Part shown: one piece after another, positions 1 to 6,230 of the stretch
Layout of the letters: each line of letters begins with the position of its first letter
Position numbering within the stretch: the first letter of the stretch is position 1
Source: JAGWJU01 sp035533295
Lineage (GTDB): Bacteria; Elusimicrobiota; Elusimicrobia; UBA1565; UBA9628
Direction: 5' to 3'
NCBI GenBank assembly: GCA_035533295.1
Contig: DATLUA010000035.1
Location: 1 to 52,207, forward strand
Length of the DNA: 52,207 nucleotides
Made by a program: the position numbers and the translations under genes
Notes under the pieces: generated by a model
Told to the model about the DNA's origin: nothing
The model's input: the letters and a program-made list of their open reading frames with translations, nothing else
Database searches by the model: none

Positions 1-209
1 AAGGTTCGGCAGGGGTTGGGCCGGGGCCAATCGATTGAAGACATTCTGCGAGATTTATGAGGTCGCCATGACCCCGGGCTGACGGGTCGTCGAAAGTAGC
101 GCGCGGCCGGCGCGCCTCAACAGAGGCGCCGCCACGACGAGAATTTCAACCTCGGCCCAGGACGCGCCCAAATTCTACTTTCGATTTTTCTGCGGCGCGC
201 CTTCTTCCC

Positions 210-746
210 TTGACGGCCGTCGATAGGGCCGTGCCGTTTTTGCCCTGGACCGGCTGGATCTACGCGACGGTGTTCCCGTTCCCGCTGCTGGCGGCCGCCT
301 TCGTGCGCGACGACCGCGGCATCCGCGCCATGCTGGCCGCGTTCATCGCCGCCGCCGCGGTCTGCCTCGTGGTCTTCTTGGCCTACCCGACGGTCTATCC
401 CCGGCCGGAGCTGGCCGGCGGGGGCCTCATCGCCTGGCCGCTGGCGATGGTCTACCGCCTGGACCTGCCCAGGAACTGCCTGCCCTCGGAGCATGTCACC
501 ACGGCGTTCCTGACCGCCTTCGCCGTGCGCCACAGCCGGCCGAAGTTGGGCGCGGCCTGCCTTGTCTGGGCCGTCCTCATCAGCGTCTCGACCTTGACCA
601 CCAAGCAGCACTACTTCTGGGACGTGGCCGCCGGCGTCCTGCTCGCGACGGCCGCCTACGGGGCGGCGCGCCTTTATTTCGCGGCGCCCGAGCCGGGAAC
701 GGCGGCTGGCCTCGGCGGGGAATTAGAGTCCAGCCGCGAAGTTTAA
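210..746 (+). CDS. PAP2 superfamily membrane phosphatase
   Basis: A 178-residue membrane protein of the PAP2 (phosphatidic acid phosphatase / lipid phosphatase) superfamily. The conserved motifs are visible: a degenerate first motif around YPRPEL, the second motif PSEH near residue 93, and the third motif with TTKQHYFWD near residues 131-139, where the histidine and aspartate are the expected catalytic relay. Hydrophobic stretches at about 15-32, 40-60, 105-125 and 140-160 fit a short multi-pass enzyme acting on lipid phosphates at the membrane. The start is uncertain: TTG at 210 is the first usable codon, but the reading frame is open upstream to about position 117 and the family usually has an additional N-terminal helix, so the N-terminus may be truncated or mis-called. 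The first 209 bases show no other gene. Confidence 0.75.
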   Translation: MTAVDRAVPFLPWTGWIYATVFPFPLLAAAFVRDDRGIRAMLAAFIAAAAVCLVVFLAYPTVYPRPELAGGGLIAWPLAMVYRLDLPRNCLPSEHVTTAFLTAFAVRHSRPKLGAACLVWAVLISVSTLTTKQHYFWDVAAGVLLATAAYGAARLYFAAPEPGTAAGLGGELESSREV

Positions 747-961
747 GCCGCCGGGTAGAAGGCGGCGGGGCTGACGCGAAATCGGCGGCTGAGCCGTTCG
801 ATGTGCTTGCGCGTGAGGCGGCGCTTGCCGCGAAGCACGTCCGGCACCACCGGCTGCCCGCCCCCGGAGGAGAAAATCGTCTCGCACCACCTGCGCCGGC
901 TCAAAAGCGTGCGGGAGCGCCGGGTGTGGTATTTCGCGATTATCCCCGAGGGGACGCCCAA
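743..961 (-). pseudogene. C-terminal remnant of a HigA-type antitoxin
   Basis: Only the last 35 or so residues, translated from 743 to about 850, look like protein. They match the end of the XRE/HigA antitoxin fold: a residue run like VLRGKRRLTRKHIERLSRRF followed by a short tail ending in FYPAA. The first half of the open frame is antisense to the acetyltransferase fragment on the other strand and has no antitoxin character. The N-terminal helix-turn-helix is therefore missing and no toxin gene is adjacent. I read this as a broken antitoxin gene joined to other debris, not a working gene. Confidence 0.5.
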
Positions 962-1191
962 GGCCCCGCGGGCGTCATCGGCATCTGGGATGCGGAGCTA
1001 AAGGGCGAGCCCATCTCGGAGATGGGCTGGATGATCCTTCCTGCCTTTCGTGGGCGCGGCGTCGCGACCAAGGCCGGCCGCATGGTGCTCGAGCGTGCGC
1101 GCTCGGAAAAGCGCTGGCGCGCGAGTTCGAGATGACCGGCTACAACGGGGCCGTGGGCCGGCACAACGACTGGAAAATCGATTTGTTCTGA
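867..1191 (+). pseudogene. Frameshifted GNAT acetyltransferase fragment
   Basis: GNAT-like sequence is spread over more than one frame. Frame 3 at about 867-960 encodes EEKIVSHHLRRLKS and a strand ending VWYFAI. Frame 2 at about 968-1125 encodes the diagnostic core ISEMGWMILPAFRGRGVATK, with the acetyl-CoA-binding R-G-x-G-x-A loop. A further frame after 1132 gives a short C-terminal tail to the TGA at 1191. At least one and probably two frameshifts separate the parts, and no start codon serves the whole. It belongs to the RimJ/RimL-like branch by appearance. It lies next to the antitoxin remnant, so this 450-base stretch is degraded sequence. Confidence 0.6.
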
Positions 1192-1200
1192 GGCCGCGCG

Positions 1201-1944
1201 CTAGCGCACGTCGAAGTTGAAGTAGCGGCGGGGGAAGGGTTCCCGCTTAAGCGTAAAGTGCCACCACTCCTCGGGGATGCCCTTAAAGCCGTGCTTTTCC
1301 ATCAAGGCTCGAAGCAGCCTGCGATTAGCCAGCGCCCGCTTGCCCACGGCGGGGTTGTCCGGGTGGGCCAGGAGATCGAAGCAGTCAAAGCCCGTGCCCA
1401 TGTCGATGCTGTTGTCCGCGAAGCGCCGGCCCTCGGGCGCGGTGCAGGCAAAAAGCTTCTCGCCCCTACGGTAGGGCGCTTCCTTGGGAACCGGGAGGGG
1501 GACCAAGGTCAGGTCCATCGTGCTGCCCCGGCTGTGGGATGAGCGCGCGGCGATGTAGCCGTCCTTGAACAGATCTTTTTTGGCGACGCGGGGGTAGAAC
1601 TCCGCCTTCATCGCGCGGTCGTCAAGGCGTTTGGCCCAGGCGATGAAGTCGTTGACCGCTTTTTGCGGCCGGTAGCAGTCGTAGACCTTGAGGGTCAGGG
1701 AGCGCTTCTTGGCGTCGGCCTCGACCGCGGAAAGAGAGCGCGCGGCCTCTCGGGTGAGCAGGCACTTGGGCGCGTCGTAGCCCGCGACCGGGCGGCCGGT
1801 GAAGTTGTGGTGGCCGGCGTAGCGCATCTCCACGATGACGCCGGGGACGGCTTGCTGAATGGACACAAAATCCGAGCGCGGGTTTTGCGCGGCTTGGACC
1901 GCGACCGGCAGCGCCAAGAGCAAAAACGCCGGCCGCAGCCTCAT
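1201..1944 (-). CDS. ddpX: D-alanyl-D-alanine dipeptidase (VanX/DdpX family, M15D)
   Basis: A secreted zinc metallopeptidase of 247 residues, about the usual VanX/DdpX length plus a signal peptide (residues 1-19, cleavable after AVQA). The M15 zinc motif SxHxxGxxxD appears as SSHSRGSTMD at 135-144, and the catalytic glutamate and third ligand appear as EEWWHF at 225-230. YRPQ at 91-94 matches the substrate-binding arginine of the family. The enzyme should hydrolyse D-Ala-D-Ala in the periplasm, most likely for peptidoglycan recycling: no vanHA or vanRS genes are adjacent, so glycopeptide resistance is not suggested. Its start overlaps the end of the upstream membrane protein by 4 bases, so the two are probably co-transcribed. 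Confidence 0.88.
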   Translation of the reverse strand: MRLRPAFLLLALPVAVQAAQNPRSDFVSIQQAVPGVIVEMRYAGHHNFTGRPVAGYDAPKCLLTREAARSLSAVEADAKKRSLTLKVYDCYRPQKAVNDFIAWAKRLDDRAMKAEFYPRVAKKDLFKDGYIAARSSHSRGSTMDLTLVPLPVPKEAPYRRGEKLFACTAPEGRRFADNSIDMGTGFDCFDLLAHPDNPAVGKRALANRRLLRALMEKHGFKGIPEEWWHFTLKREPFPRRYFNFDVR

Positions 1945-2423
1945 GCCTTTGGGTAGCCCGAGAAAAAGGGCTTAAAGAAGGCTTCGTATTGCTTCAGAAC
2001 GCGCAGCATGAAGGGGGACATCCAGGCGATGACGGCCGTGACCAGGACGGCGCTGACCAGGCTGTAGAGCGCCATGCGCTTTTTGTCCGCGCCGAGCGCC
2101 TGGAACACCAGCACGACCGTGAAGGTTCCCAGCACCAGCGGGCCCAGGATGACCGAATAGAGCAGGCCCCGGCCCTGGATGAACTGCGTGAGCGTCTTGC
2201 CGCGCTTCTTTTCAAAATAGCCGTGAATGCGCGGGAAGCGCTCCAAGCGCTCGATGAAGACGATGAGCGCCAGCGCCAAGGCGAAGTTCGCCGCGGCCGC
2301 CGCCGCCGAGACCGAGAAGAGCGGCAGCCCCAAACCCAAGCCCAGCGGGATGGACACGCTGCGACCGGTCAAGGGGTTGACGGTCGTCAGAACGACGGCC
2401 AGCCACTTGTCCATGGGAGTCAT
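1941..2423 (-). CDS. Small multi-pass membrane protein (possible small multidrug export family)
   Basis: A 160-residue integral membrane protein with hydrophobic segments at about 30-55, 83-110 and 118-140. It has the look of the COG2426 / PF06695 small multidrug export family: a polar N-terminus, a glycine/proline-containing early helix (IPLGLGLGLPLF) and a helix LGPLVLGTFTVVLVFQALG near residue 95. The substrate is unknown in that family, so the export role is inherited annotation, not evidence. The start ATG at 2423 sits about 10 bases from a TATAAT box, which gives almost no 5' leader; a second ATG lies three codons in. It is translationally coupled to the downstream dipeptidase. Confidence 0.55.
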   Translation of the reverse strand: MTPMDKWLAVVLTTVNPLTGRSVSIPLGLGLGLPLFSVSAAAAAANFALALALIVFIERLERFPRIHGYFEKKRGKTLTQFIQGRGLLYSVILGPLVLGTFTVVLVFQALGADKKRMALYSLVSAVLVTAVIAWMSPFMLRVLKQYEAFFKPFFSGYPKA

Positions 2424-2432
2424 CGCGCGTCT

Positions 2433-2438
2433 ATTATA
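2433..2438 (-). promoter_or_regulatory. -10 box for membrane protein/dipeptidase operon
   Basis: A perfect TATAAT (read on the minus strand) lies 10 bases before the start codon at 2423, leaving a leader of only a few bases. No clear -35 hexamer is seen at 16-18 bases. It is divergent from the plus-strand promoter at 2455-2483. Confidence 0.5.
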
Positions 2439-2454
2439 AGAAAACCAAGGGCCG

Positions 2455-2483
2455 TTGACGAGAACGCTTTGAGGGCCTACACT
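2455..2483 (+). promoter_or_regulatory. Promoter, TTGACG-N17-TACACT, leaderless
   Basis: A -35 TTGACG at 2455-2460 and a -10 TACACT at 2478-2483 are separated by exactly 17 bases. The predicted transcription start is at or next to the A of the ATG at 2490, and no Shine-Dalgarno sequence exists before this ATG, so the transcript should be leaderless. Confidence 0.6.
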
Positions 2484-2489
2484 TCATCC

Positions 2490-3098
2490 ATGAACCGGAA
2501 AATAGCTTTGCTCTCCGCCTTGCTTTTGTCGGCGCCGTGCGCGCGCGCGGCGGACAAGCCCTCGGGCAAAGCCGCCGCCCAGGCTCCGGAGGACGACGTT
2601 CTGCCTATGCTGGCGCGCGACCCCTCCGCCTTGGTCCTCTCGCCCGAGGACTTAAGCTCCGGCGCGTTCGCGATTTCGGCGCCGCCGGGCATCGCGGCCC
2701 CGAGCGCCGCGCCGGGAAAGGCCAAAATTGAGGCCGTCGGCGCGTCCGCCCTGCACGCGCAATACCGCGCGGTCTCCGTGCCCATCGATGAGAGCCAGCT
2801 GCTCGGCGTCAAGCCGGGCGACCGCGTGGACGTGCTGGCGGTCTTCGACGTCTCTTCCGCCAAGGGGCCCAAGAAGATGGTCGCCGAAACGATGCTGCAG
2901 GACGTCGCGGTTTTGGGCGTCGCCGCGACCGGAAATCTCTTCGGCAAGGGCGTCATCACGCTGGAGCTCAACCCCATCGAGGCCCAGTACGCGGTCTTGG
3001 GCGCCCGCCAAGCGGACCTCTATCTCGCCAAGCGCGCTCCGGGCGACGTCGCGCTGCACCCCATGGAGATGTCCGACTTCGACGGCTTTTTCCGTTGA
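2490..3098 (+). CDS. Secreted SAF/CpaB-like domain protein
   Basis: A 202-residue protein with a cleavable signal peptide (residues 1-20, ending CARA), a low-complexity Ala/Pro linker to about residue 80, and a C-terminal domain resembling the CpaB/RcpC region of Flp pilus assembly. In that domain a strand pair VSVPIDESQLLGVKPGDRVD is followed by a beta-rich segment (VAETMLQDVAVLGV) and a region with EAQYAVLGARQADLYLAKR. CpaB proteins sit in the periplasm and help assemble the secretin of tight-adherence pili. No tad/flp genes are adjacent, so the role is open; the N-terminal SAF half typical of CpaB is not recognisable. The ATG is fixed by the promoter, which implies a leaderless message. 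Confidence 0.6.
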   Translation: MNRKIALLSALLLSAPCARAADKPSGKAAAQAPEDDVLPMLARDPSALVLSPEDLSSGAFAISAPPGIAAPSAAPGKAKIEAVGASALHAQYRAVSVPIDESQLLGVKPGDRVDVLAVFDVSSAKGPKKMVAETMLQDVAVLGVAATGNLFGKGVITLELNPIEAQYAVLGARQADLYLAKRAPGDVALHPMEMSDFDGFFR

Positions 3099-3131
3099 GG
3101 CGGGAGCCTGGAATCCGCGGGGATTTGTTTT

Positions 3132-3155
3132 TATAATATATCCGCCTAAACAGAT
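3132..3155 (+). promoter_or_regulatory. arsR promoter -10 and possible ArsR operator
   Basis: A perfect TATAAT at 3132-3137 precedes the arsR start by 18 bases. An imperfect dyad, ATATC and GATAT arms around 3139-3157, covers the expected transcription start. This is the usual place for autorepression by ArsR. No good -35 hexamer is visible. Confidence 0.45.
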
Positions 3156-3494
3156 ATGAACGCCGACCGGACGTTCCGCGCCCTTGCCGACGAGACGCGC
3201 CTGCGCATCGTGCATCTGCTGGCCAAGGGCGAGCTCTGCGTCTGCGATCTGATGGCGGTCCTGCGGGTCCCGCAGTCGAAGGTCTCCCGGCATCTGGGCT
3301 ACTTGAAGCGCGCGGGCTTGGTCGCCGACCGGCGGGAAGGATTTTGGCGGCATTATTCGCTGGGCAAGCCGGCGCATCGGCTTCAGGCGCGGACAATTGC
3401 CGGCGTCAAGGACTGCTTTCGCGACGTCCCCGTTCTGGCGGCGGACGCCAAGCGCTTTGCCGCGTATCGCAAGAAGAGCCGCCGCTGTGATTAA
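3156..3494 (+). CDS. arsR: Arsenic-responsive ArsR family repressor
   Basis: A 112-residue winged-helix repressor. The N-terminal helices (FRALADETRLRIVHLLAKG) lead into the metalloid-sensing motif ELCVCDL with cysteines 28 and 30 in the alpha-3 position, as in E. coli ArsR. The recognition helix is about VPQSKVSRHLGYLKRAGLV, followed by the wing (RREGFWRHYSLG). Extra C-terminal cysteine C111 could add a third thiol ligand. It should bind its own promoter and release it on As(III). It is followed by arsC, about 13 bases on, and the aquaporin gene, which together form an arsenic operon. Confidence 0.85.
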   Translation: MNADRTFRALADETRLRIVHLLAKGELCVCDLMAVLRVPQSKVSRHLGYLKRAGLVADRREGFWRHYSLGKPAHRLQARTIAGVKDCFRDVPVLAADAKRFAAYRKKSRRCD

Positions 3495-3507
3495 GGGCCG
3501 AGGCGGC

Positions 3508-3918
3508 GTGGAAAAGAAAAAAGTTCTTTTTGTCTGCGTCGAAAACTCCTGCCGCAGCCAAATAGCCGAGGCCTTCGCCAAGAAGCTGGGCGGCGGCGCG
3601 CTGGAAGCGTGGAGCGCGGGCTCAAAGCCGTCGGGCGAGGTCAACCCCGCGGCCGCGGCCTTGATGAAGGAGCGCGGCCTTGATTTAAGCGCGCACCGCT
3701 CCAAGGGCTTGGCGGAAGTTCCGGCGGGGCCGTGGGATTACGTGGTCACCATGGGCTGCGGCGAGGCCTGCCCGGCGGTGGCCGCGCGCGCTCGCGCCGA
3801 TTGGGGCATCCCGGACCCGAAAAATATGCCGCGCGAGGAGTTCCTAAAAGTGATCGAGCAAATAGAGGCCAAGGTTGCCGGGCTTATCCGCGATCTCGCG
3901 GCCGGAGCCGGCCGATGA
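3508..3918 (+). CDS. arsC: Arsenate reductase, thioredoxin-coupled LMW-phosphatase type
   Basis: A 136-residue enzyme of the low-molecular-weight phosphatase fold that reduces As(V) to As(III) in the cytoplasm. The phosphate-loop CX5R motif is CVENSCR (C10 to R16 from the chosen start). The resolving cysteines are in MGCGEACP (C84 and C88) and the general acid aspartate is in GIPDPKNM. I chose GTG at 3508 because the preceding bases hold a GAGG ribosome site at 3500-3503 and the protein then begins just before the first beta strand (KKKVLFVC). A GTG at 3487 that overlaps the arsR stop is the alternative. The gene overlaps the aquaporin by 4 bases, so translation is coupled. Confidence 0.88.
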   Translation: MEKKKVLFVCVENSCRSQIAEAFAKKLGGGALEAWSAGSKPSGEVNPAAAALMKERGLDLSAHRSKGLAEVPAGPWDYVVTMGCGEACPAVAARARADWGIPDPKNMPREEFLKVIEQIEAKVAGLIRDLAAGAGR

Positions 3919-4586
3919 CCCGCTCCAAGTTTTTCGCCGAGGTCCTGGGCACGTACTGCCTGGTCTTCGCCGGGACCGGCGCCGTCGTGGTCAACCAAGT
4001 CACGGGCGGGGCGGTGACGGCCTTGGGCATCAGCTTGGTCTTTGGCCTCATCGTCCTGGCCATGATTTACACGATTGGGCATATCTCCGGCGCGCACATG
4101 AACCCGGCCGTGACCTTGGGCTTCTACGCCGCCGGGCGCCACAAGGCGGCCGACATCGCGCCCTACGTCGCGGCCCAGCTCGTGGGCGCCGTGGCCGCGT
4201 CCGCGACGCTAAAGATCATGTTCCTGGGCCAGCCCAATACTCTCGGCATGACGCTTCCGGCCCACGGCGTCTTGCAGAGCTTCGTCATGGAGCTGATCTT
4301 GAGCTTCATGCTGATGTTCAGCATCATGGGCGTGGCCACGGACGACCGGGCCGAGGGCGCCATGGCCGGCATCGCGATTGGCGCCGTCATCGCGCTCGAG
4401 GCCGCGTTCGGCGGGCCGGTGTCGGGCGCGTCGATGAACCCGGCGCGCTCTTTCGCTCCGGCGCTCCTGTGCTGGGACTTTACCAGCAACTGGATTTACT
4501 GGATCGCGCCCGTGCTGGGCACGGTCCTGGGCGCGCGGGCCTACCAGTTCATCGCCCCGGCGCCCGAAACGGGCCTCCCCGATTAA
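3915..4586 (+). CDS. MIP family aquaporin/glyceroporin of the ars operon
   Basis: A 223-residue channel with the six-helix MIP layout. Both NPA boxes are intact: HMNPAVT with N63 and SMNPARS with N175. It starts with ATGA overlap on arsC, so it is an integral member of the arsenic operon. No ArsB, Acr3 or ArsA is nearby. In Sinorhizobium meliloti an aquaglyceroporin (AqpS) encoded with arsR and arsC lets As(III) formed by ArsC leave the cell down its gradient; the same job is inferred here. The alternative is a plain glycerol or water channel that merely sits there. The 168 bases after it, up to 4754, hold no gene I can support. Confidence 0.85.
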   Translation: MTRSKFFAEVLGTYCLVFAGTGAVVVNQVTGGAVTALGISLVFGLIVLAMIYTIGHISGAHMNPAVTLGFYAAGRHKAADIAPYVAAQLVGAVAASATLKIMFLGQPNTLGMTLPAHGVLQSFVMELILSFMLMFSIMGVATDDRAEGAMAGIAIGAVIALEAAFGGPVSGASMNPARSFAPALLCWDFTSNWIYWIAPVLGTVLGARAYQFIAPAPETGLPD

Positions 4587-4754
4587 TCAGCGGCCGGAAC
4601 CCCATGGGCTCCATGAAATTATCCCGCGGGATGCGGTTCCGCTACGGCCGGCTCGTCGCCTCCTTGGTCGCGAAAATCGGGGAGACCGGAGCTTCCTCGC
4701 GCGGACGATGTTCTTTAATTTTCTCAAGCCGAGCTATGCCGAGTTATCGTAAGC

Positions 4755-5192
4755 TCACAATCTTTTGAGCGCTTCTTTCACCTTCCCGACGTTCGGGCCT
4801 TCCCCGGCTCCCTCATAAAACGAGAGATCCTCGTCTATTCCCACCAACCGGAGGCATTGACCTCCCGGAGCCTGGAAATAAAGGTGAGGGTCCGGCACCT
4901 CGAGCTTCCGCACGAGGCCCGACTCGAGGATCTTCCGCCTCATTGCCTCCACGTCGTCGGACTGGATTTCCAGCCAGACTGATCTTGCGGTCCGCAAGAA
5001 CGCGCTTTCATCGGGAACATCCCCGTAGAGGAACACGATATAGAAGTCCTCTCCCAAACGGAGGAAGTCCCTTTCGTCCTGCGCTTTCGTGATCTTGCCG
5101 CCGAGGACATCGCAATAAAATTTGCGGATGCCGTCCCGGTCCTGCCGCGGGACCACGACCGACGAATGTTTTCCAAAGATGACCTTCGCCAT
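4755..5192 (-). CDS. VOC (glyoxalase/bleomycin-resistance) fold protein
   Basis: A 145-residue vicinal-oxygen-chelate fold protein. The two beta-alpha-beta-beta-beta halves are visible: KHSSVVVPRQDRDGIRKFYC followed by the strand region with DFLRLGEDFYIVFLYG, and then SVWLEIQSDDVEAMRRKILE ending in HLYFQAPGGQCLRLVG. Substrate and metal use cannot be told from sequence, and the metal-binding set is not clearly complete. The start ATG at 5192 is chosen over an upstream in-frame ATG because an AGGAGGG ribosome site lies just before it. It is downstream of, and on the same strand as, an ArsR-AHSA1 pair, a common neighbourhood for VOC proteins. Confidence 0.75.
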   Translation of the reverse strand: MAKVIFGKHSSVVVPRQDRDGIRKFYCDVLGGKITKAQDERDFLRLGEDFYIVFLYGDVPDESAFLRTARSVWLEIQSDDVEAMRRKILESGLVRKLEVPDPHLYFQAPGGQCLRLVGIDEDLSFYEGAGEGPNVGKVKEALKRL

Positions 5193-5221
5193 GTTCCCTC
5201 CTTGCGATCTGTCTCCGCCGC

Positions 5222-5731
5222 CTAGCAGCTCTTCCACTCCTTGGGCGGGGCGAAGGCGATGGCCTCGCCCGTCTCCAAGAGGCTCTTCAGGCTGCTCATC
5301 ACCGCCGGCCAGCCGTTGTTGACGCCCTTAAACGTGCCGGGGTCGGCCACGATGTCCTCGGGCAGGAGGTTCTCATGGATGACGCGCAGCTTGACCTCGC
5401 CGCCCATGGGCGTGAGCTCGTAGGTGACGCGCGAAAGCCCGTCGCGCCTGGCGGCGAGCTCGGGCGCGTCCTTGACGTTCCAGGTGTAGGTCAGCGTGCG
5501 GGGCTTCTCGCAGGCCAGCACCTCGCCGGCGTGATCGCCGAATTTGCTCTCGGTCCCCTTGGGCGGCAGGATGCGCACGCGGCCGCCGACTCTCTGCTCC
5601 AGCTCGATGCGAAAGCCCATCCAGTACTTTTCGCTGAAATCCCCGCTGGTCAGGGCCTCCCAGAGCTTCTCCGGCGTGGTGCGGATGAACGTCGCGTAGA
5701 CGAAGGTCTCGGTCTTGGTTTTCGTGGTCAT
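5222..5731 (-). CDS. SRPBCC/AHSA1 family protein
   Basis: A 169-residue START-like (SRPBCC) domain protein of the AHSA1 group. Typical features are the N-terminal TFVYATFIRTTPEKLWEALT, the segment YWMGFRIELEQRVGGRVRI, and the C-terminal helix GWPAVMSSLKSLLETGEAI. Such proteins bind hydrophobic ligands in a helix-grip fold; the exact ligand is not known. The gene begins one base after the stop of an ArsR-type regulator gene on the same strand (TGA-C-ATG), the standard ArsR-SRPBCC two-gene arrangement in which the regulator controls the pair. Confidence 0.85.
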   Translation of the reverse strand: MTTKTKTETFVYATFIRTTPEKLWEALTSGDFSEKYWMGFRIELEQRVGGRVRILPPKGTESKFGDHAGEVLACEKPRTLTYTWNVKDAPELAARRDGLSRVTYELTPMGGEVKLRVIHENLLPEDIVADPGTFKGVNNGWPAVMSSLKSLLETGEAIAFAPPKEWKSC

Positions 5732-5732
5732 G

Positions 5733-6065
5733 TCATCTCTCCAGGTGAGCTTTTAGTTCCCGCAGGGCGTCCAAACGGCTTTCCTCGAATGGCCGAATCC
5801 AGCGCCGCGCCAAATCGTGGATAGGCACGGGGTTGAGGTAGTGCAGGCGCTCCCGTCCGGCGCGCCGGGTCTCCACCAGGCCCGCCGCCTCCAATTGGTC
5901 CAGGTGCTTGGTCACCGCCTGCCGGCTCATGTCCATGCCCGCGCAGAGCGCGTTTAAGGTGAGCCCGCCTTTGACGCGCAGGCGGTCCAGGAGGCGGCGC
6001 CGGCCCGCGTCGGCCAAAGCCTTGAAGACCAAATCCGCGGCGCTTGGGACGGCGAGCTTTTCCAT
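5733..6065 (-). CDS. ArsR-type winged-helix regulator of the AHSA1 pair
   Basis: A 110-residue regulator without metal-binding cysteines in the CVCDL position. The N-terminal segment is DLVFKALADAGRRRLLDRLR, the recognition helix is MSRQAVTKHLDQLEAAGLVE, and the wing is RAGRERLHYLNP. It belongs to the ArsR branch that is paired with AHSA1 proteins. ATG at 6065 is favoured because it lies exactly 7 bases from a perfect TATAAT box, which would make the message leaderless; an in-frame ATG upstream would lie inside the promoter. A perfect dyad between the -35 and -10 boxes is the likely autoregulatory site. Confidence 0.85.
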   Translation of the reverse strand: MEKLAVPSAADLVFKALADAGRRRLLDRLRVKGGLTLNALCAGMDMSRQAVTKHLDQLEAAGLVETRRAGRERLHYLNPVPIHDLARRWIRPFEESRLDALRELKAHLER

Positions 6066-6071
6066 GCCCTT

Positions 6072-6101
6072 ATTATAGGCAACTAAATAGTTGCTTGTCA
6101 A
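6072..6101 (-). promoter_or_regulatory. Consensus promoter with embedded palindromic operator
   Basis: Read on the minus strand, TTGACA (6096-6101) and TATAAT (6072-6077) are both perfect, spaced 18 bases. The perfect palindrome GCAACTAAATAGTTGC at 6079-6094 fills the spacer almost exactly, so a bound repressor would block polymerase. The predicted start of transcription coincides with the A of the start codon at 6065. Confidence 0.8.
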
Positions 6102-6140
6102 GGCCTAGGGGAAAAATTGGCCGCGCGCAAGCGAGGCGGG

Positions 6141-6188
6141 TGACAGGGCGTGACAGGCGCGCGATTGATCCGGCGCGGTTCCCGCGCC
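6141..6188 (+). repeat. Intergenic short direct repeat and hairpin
   Basis: The 129-base gap between the divergent ArsR and receiver-GspE genes holds two TGACAGG copies at 6141 and 6151, exactly one helical turn apart, and then a perfect 7-bp hairpin GGCGCGG/CCGCGCC at 6172-6188 with a TTC loop. The direct repeats could be activator sites and the hairpin part of a 5' leader. No -10 box is obvious. Confidence 0.4.
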
Positions 6189-6230
6189 AAAATAAGCTAA
6201 CGCAGTTTAAACAAAAGGCCCGGACCAGGT

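Noticed and set aside
1989..2489. Long open frame running into the SAF/CpaB-like gene from upstream
   Set aside because: It is antisense to the small membrane protein, Arg/Gln/Asp-rich and lacks protein-like character; the real start is the signal-peptide ATG at 2490 with its own promoter.
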